From contig MHBG01000082.1 in NCBI GenBank assembly GCA_001804785.1, forward strand, positions 1 through 62,760: a stretch of 62,760 nt of DNA, read 5' to 3'. The notes beneath the pieces are model-generated. The model saw only the letters and a program-made list of their open reading frames with translations, was not told the DNA's origin and searched no databases. The position numbers and the translations under genes were made by a program. Of this stretch, positions 35,083-43,450 are shown in pieces (positions within the stretch are counted from its first letter, which is position 1; each line of letters opens with the position of its first letter). The DNA comes from Lentisphaerae bacterium GWF2_45_14 (lineage in GTDB: Bacteria > Verrucomicrobiota > Lentisphaeria > Victivallales > GWF2-45-14).

Positions 35083-37530
35083 CTATATGAAAAGCGTTGT
35101 GACGCTGTTTTCGGAAAGCGCCGCAAAACTGGCTACGCCAGCCGTGTCGACATTGTCCAAAAGCTCTTCCTTCGTTATTCCCATCACATTCATCGCCATT
35201 TCACAAGCGAGGAACTTGACGCCCATGAATCTGGCTTGCGCAATGAGTTCAGGAAGATTGTTCACGTTTTTTGATTTCATCACGTGCTTCATCATGGCTG
35301 TTCCCATACCCATCATGTGCATCTGGGAAAGCGCAAGTTTTTTCGCGCCGCGCGGCATCATAAAGCCGAACATCCTGCTTAGAATGTCTTTCTTCACTGG
35401 CGGCGGATTTTCCTTTCTCAAGACATTAAGTCCCCAAAACGTGAAAAACATTGTCACATTGTGCCCGAGCGAGGCGAAGCCTGTCGCGATGATGAAGGCG
35501 GCCATGACTTTGTCAAGATCGTTACTGAACACGACCATCGAAGTATTTTTTGAAGACGTTTTCGATATCGGAGTACTTGCCGAAGCCCCCTGCCCCTTCT
35601 GAATCGAAGCGGTTATTTCCGAAGGGCCTTTTTCTATCGAAACAAGCTTGTTTCCGGTAGCGGTACACCATGACTGGATATCACTATAAAACCCCTTATC
35701 GCTCGCCTTTACGCTGAGGATCTCTCCATTCTTCATTTCCTCAAGGGCCTTTTTAACTTCGACAATCGGACCGGGACACTGAAGACCACAAGCATTAAGC
35801 TCACGAACTTCGGAAGAAGGAGCGCTCGCGACGTCTGTCACAGGGCAAGAAATGGTGGAGGCACACGTTGAAAACTGTTCTCTATCGGGCTGTGGGAGGG
35901 GGAACGGGGTGAACAGTTTCCAGACGGTGTAGCCTCCGCAAAGGTTCTTTACATGGAATCCCCCCACTTTCAAAAGTCTCTCTGCAAGATAGCCCCTTAC
36001 ACCAATCTTGCAATAACTAACTATTAACCTCTCTTTAGGCAGTTTGTCAAGGGCTTTTCTAAGCTTTCCCAAAGGAATATTTTGAGAGCCGGGGATATTT
36101 CCAGCTGTAAACTCCTCTTCCTCACGGACATCCAGCAGAAAAGCACCATCAGGAATATTTTCAGGAAAAATTACATCGCTATCTCCTTTTATAATGTTAC
36201 CGGCGACAAACCCGGCATAATTGACAGGGTCCTTGGCGGATGCGAAGGGGGGCGCATAGGCCAGTTCCATCTCTTCCAGGTCGTGAACAGTAAGCCCGTT
36301 GCCGATTGCCGCGGCAAAGACATCTATACGCTTATCTACTCCGTCGCGGCCCGTAATCTGGGTACCCAGTATTTTACCTTCCTTCGTAAAAAGGAGTTTT
36401 ATGATCATCGTCTCAGCGCCTGGATAATAGGAGGCATGAGACATTGGAAGCACGTAGGTCTTCAGATATTCCGTCCCGGACTTGGCCAGCCTGGCTTCCG
36501 AGGCCCCGCATGACGCGACATTAACATCGAAAAACTGGCATATAGACGTGCCGATACTTCCCTTGTATTTCTCTTTTTCCTCGCCAAGCATATTGATAGC
36601 TGCAATACGTCCCTGACGGTTGGCCGGACCGGCGAAGGGAAAAAGCGATGGAGAACCGGAAACAATGTCCCTGACCTCGATAACGTCACCGGCTGCGTAT
36701 ATATTCGGGTCGCTTGTCTGAAGGTATTCGTTTACCTTTATCCCGCCCCGCTCACCAAGCTCCAGCCCGGCATCTCTAGCGAGTCCGCTGTTCGGCCGCG
36801 CTCCTATCGACATTACTACAAGATCCGTTTCAATCGCATCGCCGTCGTTGAGTTTGACCTTGAGGCCGGATGAATCCTTTTCTATCGCAGAAACCTCTTT
36901 CCCCAAATAAAGCTTTATCCCGTGTGAGAGTGCTGTTTCCGCAAGCGATCTTGCCATTTCCGGGTCGAGATTGGGCATAAGGTGTTCCCTGCGATGCACG
37001 ATACTGGTCTGTACACCACGTTCCACAAGGTTTTCAGCAGCTTCGATGCCGATAAACCCACCGCCGATGACGACAGCCCTTTTCGCTCCGGCATCGACCT
37101 TGGACTTTATGCCATCCATGTCCGGAATTGTCCAGAGGTTCAGGACTTCAGGCAGATCCGCGCCAGAAACTTTCTGCCGCATTGGACTTGCGCCTGTGCA
37201 TATAAGGAGCTTGTCATAGCTTTCCGAAAATGTCTCATCGAAGCCTTTTTTCCTATACGAAACGGTTTTAGCATCTTTATTTATGGCGATAATCTCGTGC
37301 CCGAGCCTGACCCCGACACCGGTCCTTTCCATGAACTTTTCAGGAGTCATCACGATAAGATTGTCACGCCGCTTTATGATGTTCCCGACATAATAGGGCA
37401 GGCCACAGTTCGCGAATGATATATAATCACCCCTCTCAAACATGATAATTTCTGCGTTTGAATCGATTCTCGCCATTTTTGCGGCCGCGCTTGCGCCTGC
37501 GGCGACACCACCGATGATAAGTATCTTCAT
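35083..37530 (-). CDS. Four-domain CoA-disulfide reductase-like flavoprotein with rhodanese, TusA and DsrE-like domains
   Basis: An 815-residue fusion. 1-445: pyridine-nucleotide-disulfide oxidoreductase of the CoA-disulfide/NADH-oxidase class (GGVAAGASAA FAD motif; single active-site Cys42 in SFANCGLPYY). 455-540: rhodanese with catalytic Cys506 (SYCKIGVRG). 575-645: TusA-like sulfur carrier with the CPxP motif, Cys584. 660-815: DsrE/DsrF-like domain, with two candidate cysteines only. It probably reduces and relays persulfide sulfur between CoA, protein carriers and NAD(P)H. Its ATG overlaps the TetR stop (ATGA), so the two are translationally coupled. It is likely cytoplasmic. Confidence 0.92.
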   Translation of the reverse strand: MKILIIGGVAAGASAAAKMARIDSNAEIIMFERGDYISFANCGLPYYVGNIIKRRDNLIVMTPEKFMERTGVGVRLGHEIIAINKDAKTVSYRKKGFDETFSESYDKLLICTGASPMRQKVSGADLPEVLNLWTIPDMDGIKSKVDAGAKRAVVIGGGFIGIEAAENLVERGVQTSIVHRREHLMPNLDPEMARSLAETALSHGIKLYLGKEVSAIEKDSSGLKVKLNDGDAIETDLVVMSIGARPNSGLARDAGLELGERGGIKVNEYLQTSDPNIYAAGDVIEVRDIVSGSPSLFPFAGPANRQGRIAAINMLGEEKEKYKGSIGTSICQFFDVNVASCGASEARLAKSGTEYLKTYVLPMSHASYYPGAETMIIKLLFTKEGKILGTQITGRDGVDKRIDVFAAAIGNGLTVHDLEEMELAYAPPFASAKDPVNYAGFVAGNIIKGDSDVIFPENIPDGAFLLDVREEEEFTAGNIPGSQNIPLGKLRKALDKLPKERLIVSYCKIGVRGYLAERLLKVGGFHVKNLCGGYTVWKLFTPFPLPQPDREQFSTCASTISCPVTDVASAPSSEVRELNACGLQCPGPIVEVKKALEEMKNGEILSVKASDKGFYSDIQSWCTATGNKLVSIEKGPSEITASIQKGQGASASTPISKTSSKNTSMVVFSNDLDKVMAAFIIATGFASLGHNVTMFFTFWGLNVLRKENPPPVKKDILSRMFGFMMPRGAKKLALSQMHMMGMGTAMMKHVMKSKNVNNLPELIAQARFMGVKFLACEMAMNVMGITKEELLDNVDTAGVASFAALSENSVTTLFI

Positions 37531-38159
37531 AATTTTTCTCCCCTTTCAAGTCCTTTGATAATAGCGTCTATTGTTAAAACAAAAAGTTCTTCGCCTTCCG
37601 CGCTCTGTGAAGAAAGTGCGCAAGACGGAATTATTCCATTTACGTCGCCCCAAAACATTGCTGCGGATTTTGCCGGGTCATGAGATAAAGTTATCGAAGC
37701 ATCCCCAATCCCCCTCCTTATCACCGATTCCAATATACCGTTGATCCTCGTATTTTCCTCCATCGTCTCTTTCAAAATACCGCTATTTTCTCCGCAACCT
37801 GATTTGTGATGCCTGTAATTCTGGAGCGCACAGTAGTGCTTCGGATGGTTCCGGTAAAAATCCAGAAAGGAGAAACACACGTTTTTCAAAAGGCCAAGAC
37901 CATTTAAATCAGATTGGCAGGCGGCCTTCTCAAAGTATTCTGCCACGAGCCTCATGCTCCTTGAAACAATAGCGGTGCAGAGTTCATTCTTGCCCGTGAA
38001 ATATTTATAAAGCGCCCCCTTGCTCAGTTCGGCTTCGTCCGCAACGTCATCCATTGTGGAGTTGTCGAAACCTTTTCCAAAAAAAACGCGCTCCGCGGCA
38101 TCGATTATTTCATCCTCGCGCCGTTTTCTCTCTCTTTGCCGTCTTTCCAGAGTTCCCAT
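37527..38159 (-). CDS. TetR/AcrR family transcriptional regulator
   Basis: A 210-residue repressor from the chosen start. An N-terminal helix-turn-helix (about 13-60; AERVFFGKGFDNSTMDDVADEAELSKGALYKYF) is followed by a helical ligand domain with HHKSGCGENSG in its middle. A longer frame reaches back to 38210, but that codon lies inside the -10 element, so the ATG at 38159 (with AAAGGCG) is the true start. It is coupled to the sulfur-relay fusion gene and likely senses a redox or sulfur signal; the Cys in its ligand domain could take part. Confidence 0.9.
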   Translation of the reverse strand: MGTLERRQRERKRREDEIIDAAERVFFGKGFDNSTMDDVADEAELSKGALYKYFTGKNELCTAIVSRSMRLVAEYFEKAACQSDLNGLGLLKNVCFSFLDFYRNHPKHYCALQNYRHHKSGCGENSGILKETMEENTRINGILESVIRRGIGDASITLSHDPAKSAAMFWGDVNGIIPSCALSSQSAEGEELFVLTIDAIIKGLERGEKL

Positions 38160-38180
38160 AGTTTCGCCTTTTAACTGGTA

Positions 38181-38202
38181 GTCATTTAGTGACCCATAGT
38201 CA
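38181..38202. promoter_or_regulatory. Candidate TetR operator: three alternating half-sites
   Basis: GTCA (38181-38184), TGAC (38190-38193) and GTCA (38199-38202) are spaced by exactly five bases, forming two overlapping palindromes. They sit just downstream of, and touching, the -10 element of the TetR gene. Confidence 0.6.
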
Positions 38203-38230
38203 TTATACATCCGTCCTCCCTGCCTGTCAA
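38202..38230 (-). promoter_or_regulatory. Consensus sigma-70 promoter of the TetR operon
   Basis: On the minus strand, TTGACA (38225-38230), a 17-base spacer and TATAAT (38202-38207): a perfect consensus. It drives tetR and the sulfur-relay fusion. Confidence 0.92.
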
Positions 38231-38342
38231 GAAAAATCTCTTAAGATAGTAGATAATAGCGTGGAATTGAATTTTTCGGATTGGGCTGTAGAAGTTTTAG
38301 GCAAAGACGCTAAGTTTAGAGCAGTATTACGACAGGGGGCTT

Positions 38343-39473
38343 GTGAAAACGCGTCTTACGAAAAAAGGAATTTCTCTAGTTCTTGTACTTGTCTTTTTCT
38401 ATGCCATTTCAATACAGGCGCGGTCGGGGCTGTTATTTCTCTTCACCGGAATAATCCTGGGCTGTTATCTTGTCAATTACATGGGCGCGAAGCGTTCCCT
38501 GAAGGCGCTCAGGATCAGCGGAATGGAATCAATCAAAGGGACTGAAAACCGCAAATTTTCCACGTCTGTCACAGTAGCAAATACTTCAAAATACACTGCT
38601 GGAATGTTCACAATAAAAACCGGCTTCGGAGAGTTCGGGAGAGGCGGCTCAATAGAGCCGGGAGGCGAACATAGAATGACGCCGGAGACTGTATTCAGCA
38701 GGCGCGGGATATATCAATTCAACGAAATAACAATAAGTTCCAGTTATCCCTTCGGACTGGTGAAACGTTCAGAGAAGCTCGAAACAGAGGGACATTTCGT
38801 TGTTTATCCATTTGTCTATGAATGCCCTCCGCCAACGGCAGCCGGCTTCGAACCCGTGACAGGGGGGGGGCATTCCGGAAAACACAGAAGCAGGACGGGG
38901 GGGGATTTCGCGGGGGTCAGGGCTTATACACCGGGAGACAGTTTCAGAGCAATCCACTGGAAATCAAGCGCGCGGGGGCAGGGATTAATGGTAAAGGAAT
39001 TTGATGAGCAACTCTCCGGCAGGACCGCAATCATTCTGGACTGTACGGACTTCGCGCTGCCGGATGGAGAAAGAGTCCTTGATTGCGCCACCCGCGCGGC
39101 CGCATCACTTGCCTTTTCGGCGCTGGACGCAGACTCACATGTGGAATTTACAGACCTGAGGAGCATGGAAATAACACATAACCCGGCATTTATGGACGGG
39201 GACTCCCTTCTCGAAAAACTAGCGGGAATAAAGGAAATGGAAAACTGCCTCACGAAGGAAAGGCTTGACGAGATTGTCGGAAAATTATCCAAAAAATCAT
39301 CGCTTGCTTTCGTCGTAGCACATGCGAACAATGATTTTATTGAAACATTGAAACAACTGTCCGGAGAAAAACGTATAATATCGGTATACATCCCTGAAAG
39401 TGAAAAGATGGAAAGCCCGCCGGTAGAATTAAAGGTGTACAAGTATGGAAGAGACTCGATTACTCAAATCTGA
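38343..39473 (+). CDS. DUF58 (BatA-adjacent, vWA-like) domain protein
   Basis: A 376-residue protein with two N-terminal membrane helices (about 8-45). A beta-rich domain (about 50-165) precedes the DUF58 signature (GDFAGVRAYTPGDSFRAIHWKSSARGQGLMVKEFDE) and a degenerate vWA fold. It starts at GTG with AGGGGG upstream. Such genes normally lie between a MoxR AAA+ ATPase gene and a transglutaminase gene. Here the transglutaminase gene follows with a 29-base overlap, but no MoxR gene is upstream. Members are thought to help assemble or mature metal- or envelope-associated complexes. Confidence 0.85.
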   Translation: MKTRLTKKGISLVLVLVFFYAISIQARSGLLFLFTGIILGCYLVNYMGAKRSLKALRISGMESIKGTENRKFSTSVTVANTSKYTAGMFTIKTGFGEFGRGGSIEPGGEHRMTPETVFSRRGIYQFNEITISSSYPFGLVKRSEKLETEGHFVVYPFVYECPPPTAAGFEPVTGGGHSGKHRSRTGGDFAGVRAYTPGDSFRAIHWKSSARGQGLMVKEFDEQLSGRTAIILDCTDFALPDGERVLDCATRAAASLAFSALDADSHVEFTDLRSMEITHNPAFMDGDSLLEKLAGIKEMENCLTKERLDEIVGKLSKKSSLAFVVAHANNDFIETLKQLSGEKRIISVYIPESEKMESPPVELKVYKYGRDSITQI

Positions 39474-41388
39474 ACTCTGCGCTCCTCTGAACATTCTGGT
39501 ATTGATTGGTTTGATATGCCAGGGAATGGTGTGGGATAATTATCTCATGCCTTGTCTTTTCGCCGGTGCGTGGCTGCTCTGTCTCATCTTCAGAGATACG
39601 GTAAAAATTCCACATGTACTTGAACTCATATGTTTTTCGGCGGCACTGTTTCTATGCGTAAAATACGGAGGCCGTCATGTATACGAAAAGTCGGTAAGTA
39701 TAGGAAACGCACTGGCTGTTCTTCAGATTTTCTTTCTTCTGAGGAAGCCGTCGCCACGGGAAAAACTGATTTCTGCAGCCTCCGCGATAATTCAGACGGC
39801 GATAGGAAGCCAGGTGATAATAGGCTATGGCTTTATCGCAGTACTCGCGGCCTCGGCCCTGCTGCTTCCGAAGGTTTTTTCCGAGCTGGAAGAGTCTTCG
39901 TTTCAAACGCGCGAAAAGCGAAAGTTCAAGATATCGGCATGGAGCGTTACTGTGATAGTTCTGACCTCGCTTGTTTTTTTCGCGGCCTTCCCGAGAATAA
40001 GGGTTACGGGCGGGATAGGTTCGATAGGTTCGGCTGGAGCGATGCAGCCGGAACTGGAGACGAGCCGTAGCATAATGGAGTCCGGCAATCAGACAATTTT
40101 CCAAATAGAAGGAAGCGATATCACTTATTTGAAATCGTACGCCCTCGACACTTTTGACGGGAACACTTGGACGGCAGGGAAAATGAGCTATGTCAAAAAG
40201 CGCTCATTCACAAAGCCCGGGCCCGATAGTCTCCACAGAAAGGCCGCGGTAAGGGACCTCAAGCTAATGGGAACAGCCTTACCTACGGATGCCTATGTGA
40301 GAATGCTGCAAGGAAACTTTTTCCCGGGAGCCTACATAAGCGACCAGGGAAACGTGATTGCCACCATGGTCTGGAACACATCTGAAAATATTTACGAATA
40401 CTGGACGGACAAACTGCCACCCCAGGAACCGCTGACAAAAAGGGAACTGAACTCATTTCTCAAGCTCCCACCGAATGATCCGGAAATATCAAGATTCCTC
40501 GCCGAAATAATCGGCAGCGAAAAGGAAGCCGTTAAACAGGCAAAAAAACTGGAGTCCCATCTCCGAAACAATTTCAAATACGTAACCGGCGCCCCGAACC
40601 TGCAGAAAAATGCTCCACTAAGGGATTTCCTGCTGGTAAAAAAAGAAGGTCATTGTGAAAGGTTCGCATCGGCGCTCGCCGTTCTTTTAAGAATGAAAAA
40701 TATACCATCTCGAGTGGCGGTGGGATTTTATCCCATTCACAAAAACGAGATAGGGGATTTCTACAATGTGGGCAGCTCTGACGCTCACGCATGGACGGAA
40801 GCATACCTTCCGGGCAGGGGTTGGACCATACTCGATGCGACGCCTTATGCCGAAAGAAATTTAAGAAAATCAAGAACACTTGTCGAAGCGGCACGCGACT
40901 GGTTCGAGTTTTTCTGGTACACAAAAATAGTAAACTTTTCAGTTAGTGAGCAGCGCGGCATTCTAGATTTCATAAAAAGTGGAATCCTCGTCGATGTAAA
41001 AAAACTCATAATACATATGCTCACATTGACCGGCATTGTTTTAAGCATATTTCTGATGTACAGAAAAAGAAAATATCTGAAAAAGTTTTTTGCCTCCGCA
41101 AGAGGAAAAAAACGCGGGCGTATACTTGAAATCAGAAATTTCTACGGAGAAATGCTATCCGAACTCTCAAGACTGAATTTATTCAAGGGCCCCGGCGAAA
41201 CCCCTTATGAATTTCTGACGCGCATAGAAGGAATCATGCCGGAAATAGCAGAAAATGCCCGCGTTATAACAGAGTCATTCTGCGAAGTGAAATACGCCGA
41301 GCATGAACCGAATACGGAAAGAATGCGAAAAATAAGAGAAAGCGCGGAAACGCTGAAGACTAAAAAGAGAAGGACACCCTTTTTATAG
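39445..41388 (+). CDS. Membrane transglutaminase-like protein (DUF3488/TgpA type)
   Basis: A 647-residue protein with N-terminal helices (about 12-180) and an extracytoplasmic transglutaminase domain (about 340-480). The catalytic triad is visible: Cys in KEGHCERFASAL, His in SDAHAWTEAY and Asp in WTILDATPY. A further helix (about 520-545) and a C-terminal cytoplasmic DUF4129-like tail follow. This is the TgpA layout, an envelope transglutaminase or protease. It overlaps the DUF58 gene. Its stop codon lies inside a hairpin (41372-41395) shared with the convergent flagellin gene. Confidence 0.87.
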   Translation: MEETRLLKSELCAPLNILVLIGLICQGMVWDNYLMPCLFAGAWLLCLIFRDTVKIPHVLELICFSAALFLCVKYGGRHVYEKSVSIGNALAVLQIFFLLRKPSPREKLISAASAIIQTAIGSQVIIGYGFIAVLAASALLLPKVFSELEESSFQTREKRKFKISAWSVTVIVLTSLVFFAAFPRIRVTGGIGSIGSAGAMQPELETSRSIMESGNQTIFQIEGSDITYLKSYALDTFDGNTWTAGKMSYVKKRSFTKPGPDSLHRKAAVRDLKLMGTALPTDAYVRMLQGNFFPGAYISDQGNVIATMVWNTSENIYEYWTDKLPPQEPLTKRELNSFLKLPPNDPEISRFLAEIIGSEKEAVKQAKKLESHLRNNFKYVTGAPNLQKNAPLRDFLLVKKEGHCERFASALAVLLRMKNIPSRVAVGFYPIHKNEIGDFYNVGSSDAHAWTEAYLPGRGWTILDATPYAERNLRKSRTLVEAARDWFEFFWYTKIVNFSVSEQRGILDFIKSGILVDVKKLIIHMLTLTGIVLSIFLMYRKRKYLKKFFASARGKKRGRILEIRNFYGEMLSELSRLNLFKGPGETPYEFLTRIEGIMPEIAENARVITESFCEVKYAEHEPNTERMRKIRESAETLKTKKRRTPFL

Positions 41389-41395
41389 GGTGTCC
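41372..41395 (-). terminator. Terminator of the flagellin gene, overlapping the transglutaminase stop codon
   Basis: A 9-bp perfect stem (GGACACCCT, 41372-41380, with AGGGTGTCC, 41387-41395) and a 6-base loop. On the minus strand it is followed by TTCTCTTTTTA. The plus-strand side has no T run, so it serves the flagellin transcript. A second imperfect hairpin (about 41400-41422) lies between it and the flagellin stop. Confidence 0.75.
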
Positions 41396-41427
41396 CTCTG
41401 GAAGCATCAAGATGCCTTTCCGTCTGA

Positions 41428-42360
41428 TTATCCAAGGAGCTGGAGAACCGAGGACGGCAACTGATTAGCCTGTGCCAACATGGCGTTAGCCGCATTAGTA
41501 AGTATCTGATACTTAGTGAAGTTGGTAGACTCGGCAGCCATATCAACGTCACGGATCTTGCTTTCTGCAGCACGCAGGTTGTCTTCATAGGAGAGCAGGC
41601 CGGACCTTGTCTGTTCGAGACGCGTCTGCTGTGCACCCATGGAGGCTCTGGCGTTAGCGACAAAGTCAATGGCCTTGTCGATTTTGCCGATTGTGCTAGT
41701 CGAGCTCACACTCATCTTTGTTGTATCTATGATGCTGGCCCATGATACGGCTGTATGAGTAGATGTGTTTATCGACCCATTTGTCGAATAGGCATAAGTA
41801 CTGACAGTACCGATTGTCGCGGTATTGGTTACCTGAAGGTCACTCAATGCGAGCTGAATGCCCTGATCGACGTCCGCACCAATCTGCACGGAGATATTAC
41901 CAGTCTGAACACTGTCACTGGTAACGACAGCAACACCATTCCCGCCTCGGAACAGGTACAACCCGTTAAATTTAGCGGCAGCCGTGTACTTGGAAGTAAT
42001 ACGCCCGATTTCTTCCTGCATGGCCTTGAATTCAGTCTGTATATTGGCCTGGTCAGTATCCGACATAATGCCGTTAGCCTCAATAGACAGCGCTTTCATA
42101 CGGGACAGCTGGTCATTGACCTTCTGAAGCCATGCGTCGGCTGTCTGAAGAAGGGAAATACCGTTTTCAGAATTCTGACGTGCCATCGCCGTACCTTTAT
42201 ACTGAGCGCGCATACGTTCGCTTATACCGATACCAGCCGGGTCGTCAGTATTGGAAATGACGCCAGTTGAAAGTTTCTGCATTGATTTTTGCAGATTTGT
42301 TGCGTTCTGAGTGTAACTTGTCCATACATTAAACGCTGCTGAGTTATTATTTATTCTCAT
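41428..42360 (-). CDS. fliC: Flagellin
   Basis: A 310-residue flagellin with both conserved ends. The N-terminal D0/D1 helices (about 1-140) include the ALxxLSTGxxI... DDPAGIGISERMRAQ motif. A short, Ser/Thr-rich central domain (about 140-215) is surface-exposed. The C-terminal D1/D0 (about 220-310) contains VANARASMGAQQTRLEQT and ends in ANQLPSSVLQLLG. The central domain is short, as in compact flagellins. It is monocistronic, with AAAAGGAA seven bases before the ATG and its own terminator. No other flagellar gene is in the window. The leader holds a hairpin fitting the CsrA consensus (42384-42401), so post-transcriptional control is likely. Confidence 0.95.
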   Translation of the reverse strand: MRINNNSAAFNVWTSYTQNATNLQKSMQKLSTGVISNTDDPAGIGISERMRAQYKGTAMARQNSENGISLLQTADAWLQKVNDQLSRMKALSIEANGIMSDTDQANIQTEFKAMQEEIGRITSKYTAAAKFNGLYLFRGGNGVAVVTSDSVQTGNISVQIGADVDQGIQLALSDLQVTNTATIGTVSTYAYSTNGSINTSTHTAVSWASIIDTTKMSVSSTSTIGKIDKAIDFVANARASMGAQQTRLEQTRSGLLSYEDNLRAAESKIRDVDMAAESTNFTKYQILTNAANAMLAQANQLPSSVLQLLG

Positions 42361-42755
42361 TTTTCAATTCCTTTTGTTGCTTCTCCGACATCCCTGTCGG
42401 ATTTTTCTTTTCTATTTACTTGATTCTCTAATCCTTGCTTTGATTCTTAAGCCTAGGACAATGAAATTACATTATTTCCTGCCCGGCCCTCCTTTCCTGA
42501 ATCACAGTTAATCGATTCATAAATATTTTAGACTCCTTTTTTGCAATCGCTTTTCCACACCTGTGGCTTACCTCATGAACCATGCCAAGCCTGTTATCAC
42601 AAGTCTTAGCACCGAGATGAAATGACTCAAGAAGCGTGCCAGGTCTGGGAAAAAATCTGAAACGTGCTCAAAAAAGGCAAGAGAATAGGAAGATAAAGAG
42701 AAAAAGGAAAAGGACAGGGAAAAGGAAAAAGTTTCCCCGCTCAGGAAAAAAAGTC
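42361..42755. other. 395-base intergenic region upstream of flagellin
   Basis: Holds the flagellin ribosome site, the CsrA-type hairpin, an AT-rich promoter stretch with no clear sigma-28 match, and (about 42640-42735) a plus-strand run almost wholly of purines, overlapping the terminator of the next gene. No gene is seen. Confidence 0.6.
42384..42401 (-). promoter_or_regulatory. CsrA-type binding hairpin in the flagellin leader
   Basis: The mRNA folds as UCCGACA-GGGA-UGUCGGA: a 7-bp perfect stem with a 4-base loop holding GGA. The inner ACAGGGAUGU fits the CsrA consensus core ACARGGAUGU exactly. A second GGA is in the Shine-Dalgarno (42369-42371), 22 bases downstream. Confidence 0.7.
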
Positions 42756-42766
42756 TTAGCGGGAAA
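42732..42766 (-). terminator. Terminator overlapping the stop of the secreted unknown
   Basis: On the minus strand TTTCCCGCT pairs with AGCGGGGAAA (one bulged G), followed by CTTTTTCC. The first arm includes the last coding bases. Confidence 0.5.
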
Positions 42767-43301
42767 GAGTTCTGAAAATTTTCATGGCCTCTTCCGAGCA
42801 AAGGTCGAAATAATCGTCATAATCTACGTAATTGAGTTCAAGTATAGTGTCGCCATCGCGGACAACCAGGTATATGCCTCTCATCTTGGCCCCGGTAACC
42901 TTCTGGTTTCCGCACCAGAGCAGCTTTACGAACTCTAGTTTGTTTATCTTTTGAGTAGAGACATCAAGTGTCTGGAAATCATCGTACATACTTTTTTTCT
43001 TGGCAAGAAAAGGGCCTAATTCCTTTTCCGGGTAAAGCTTAAGGAGTCTCTCCCTGCTTTCCACGGGATATTTATTTATATAGGTTTCCATTATACTTAT
43101 AAATGATTGTGATTCATTTTCGCGCAAAGTACTTCCGACTACAAGCTTTGCGGAGGTATCGTAGCGAGTGACCAGCGGCTTGGGATAGCTTTCAGGAAGT
43201 TCCAGAAAAAGCACGCCGACCCTGCAATCCTTTCCATACATGGGTATTCCGCAGAAAAACAGTACTGACATAATTCCGATAAGGAAGACCGCTCTATTCA
43301 T
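42756..43301 (-). CDS. Secreted protein of unknown function
   Basis: A 181-residue protein with a clear signal peptide (about 1-23, ending MYG-KD). The mature part is mixed alpha/beta and contains a central SFISIMETYINKYPVESRERLL helix and paired cysteines (LLWCGNQK, FDLCSEEA). No lipobox or known domain was recognised. It is divergent from the membrane Hpt gene (150 bases), and lies between it and flagellin. A role in motility or envelope is only suggested by position. Confidence 0.65.
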   Translation of the reverse strand: MNRAVFLIGIMSVLFFCGIPMYGKDCRVGVLFLELPESYPKPLVTRYDTSAKLVVGSTLRENESQSFISIMETYINKYPVESRERLLKLYPEKELGPFLAKKKSMYDDFQTLDVSTQKINKLEFVKLLWCGNQKVTGAKMRGIYLVVRDGDTILELNYVDYDDYFDLCSEEAMKIFRTLSR

Positions 43302-43450
43302 GTATTGAACTCCATTTTTTCTTAAATTAATTTAGTCCACCTGGCAAGGAAAACAAAGAATCTTCCCGCTTTTTGCACACCCCTTTACGGTCGATTATTG
43401 AAAAGGCGCAAAAAATAGCTATTTTCTTAAAGTTCAAGCAAAGGACTTTC

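Noticed and set aside
38160..38210. Longer N-terminus for the TetR gene
   Set aside because: The upstream start codon lies within the -10 element, so it would not be transcribed as coding sequence.
42384..42410. Plus-strand reading of the flagellin leader hairpin as an intrinsic terminator (stem followed by TTTTTCTTTT)
   Set aside because: No plus-strand gene ends upstream within 1 kb, and the minus-strand loop fits the CsrA consensus. A dual role cannot be excluded.
42410..42560. Sigma-28 promoter for flagellin
   Set aside because: CTAAA and CGATTAA elements are present but their spacing is several bases too short for a sigma-28 promoter.
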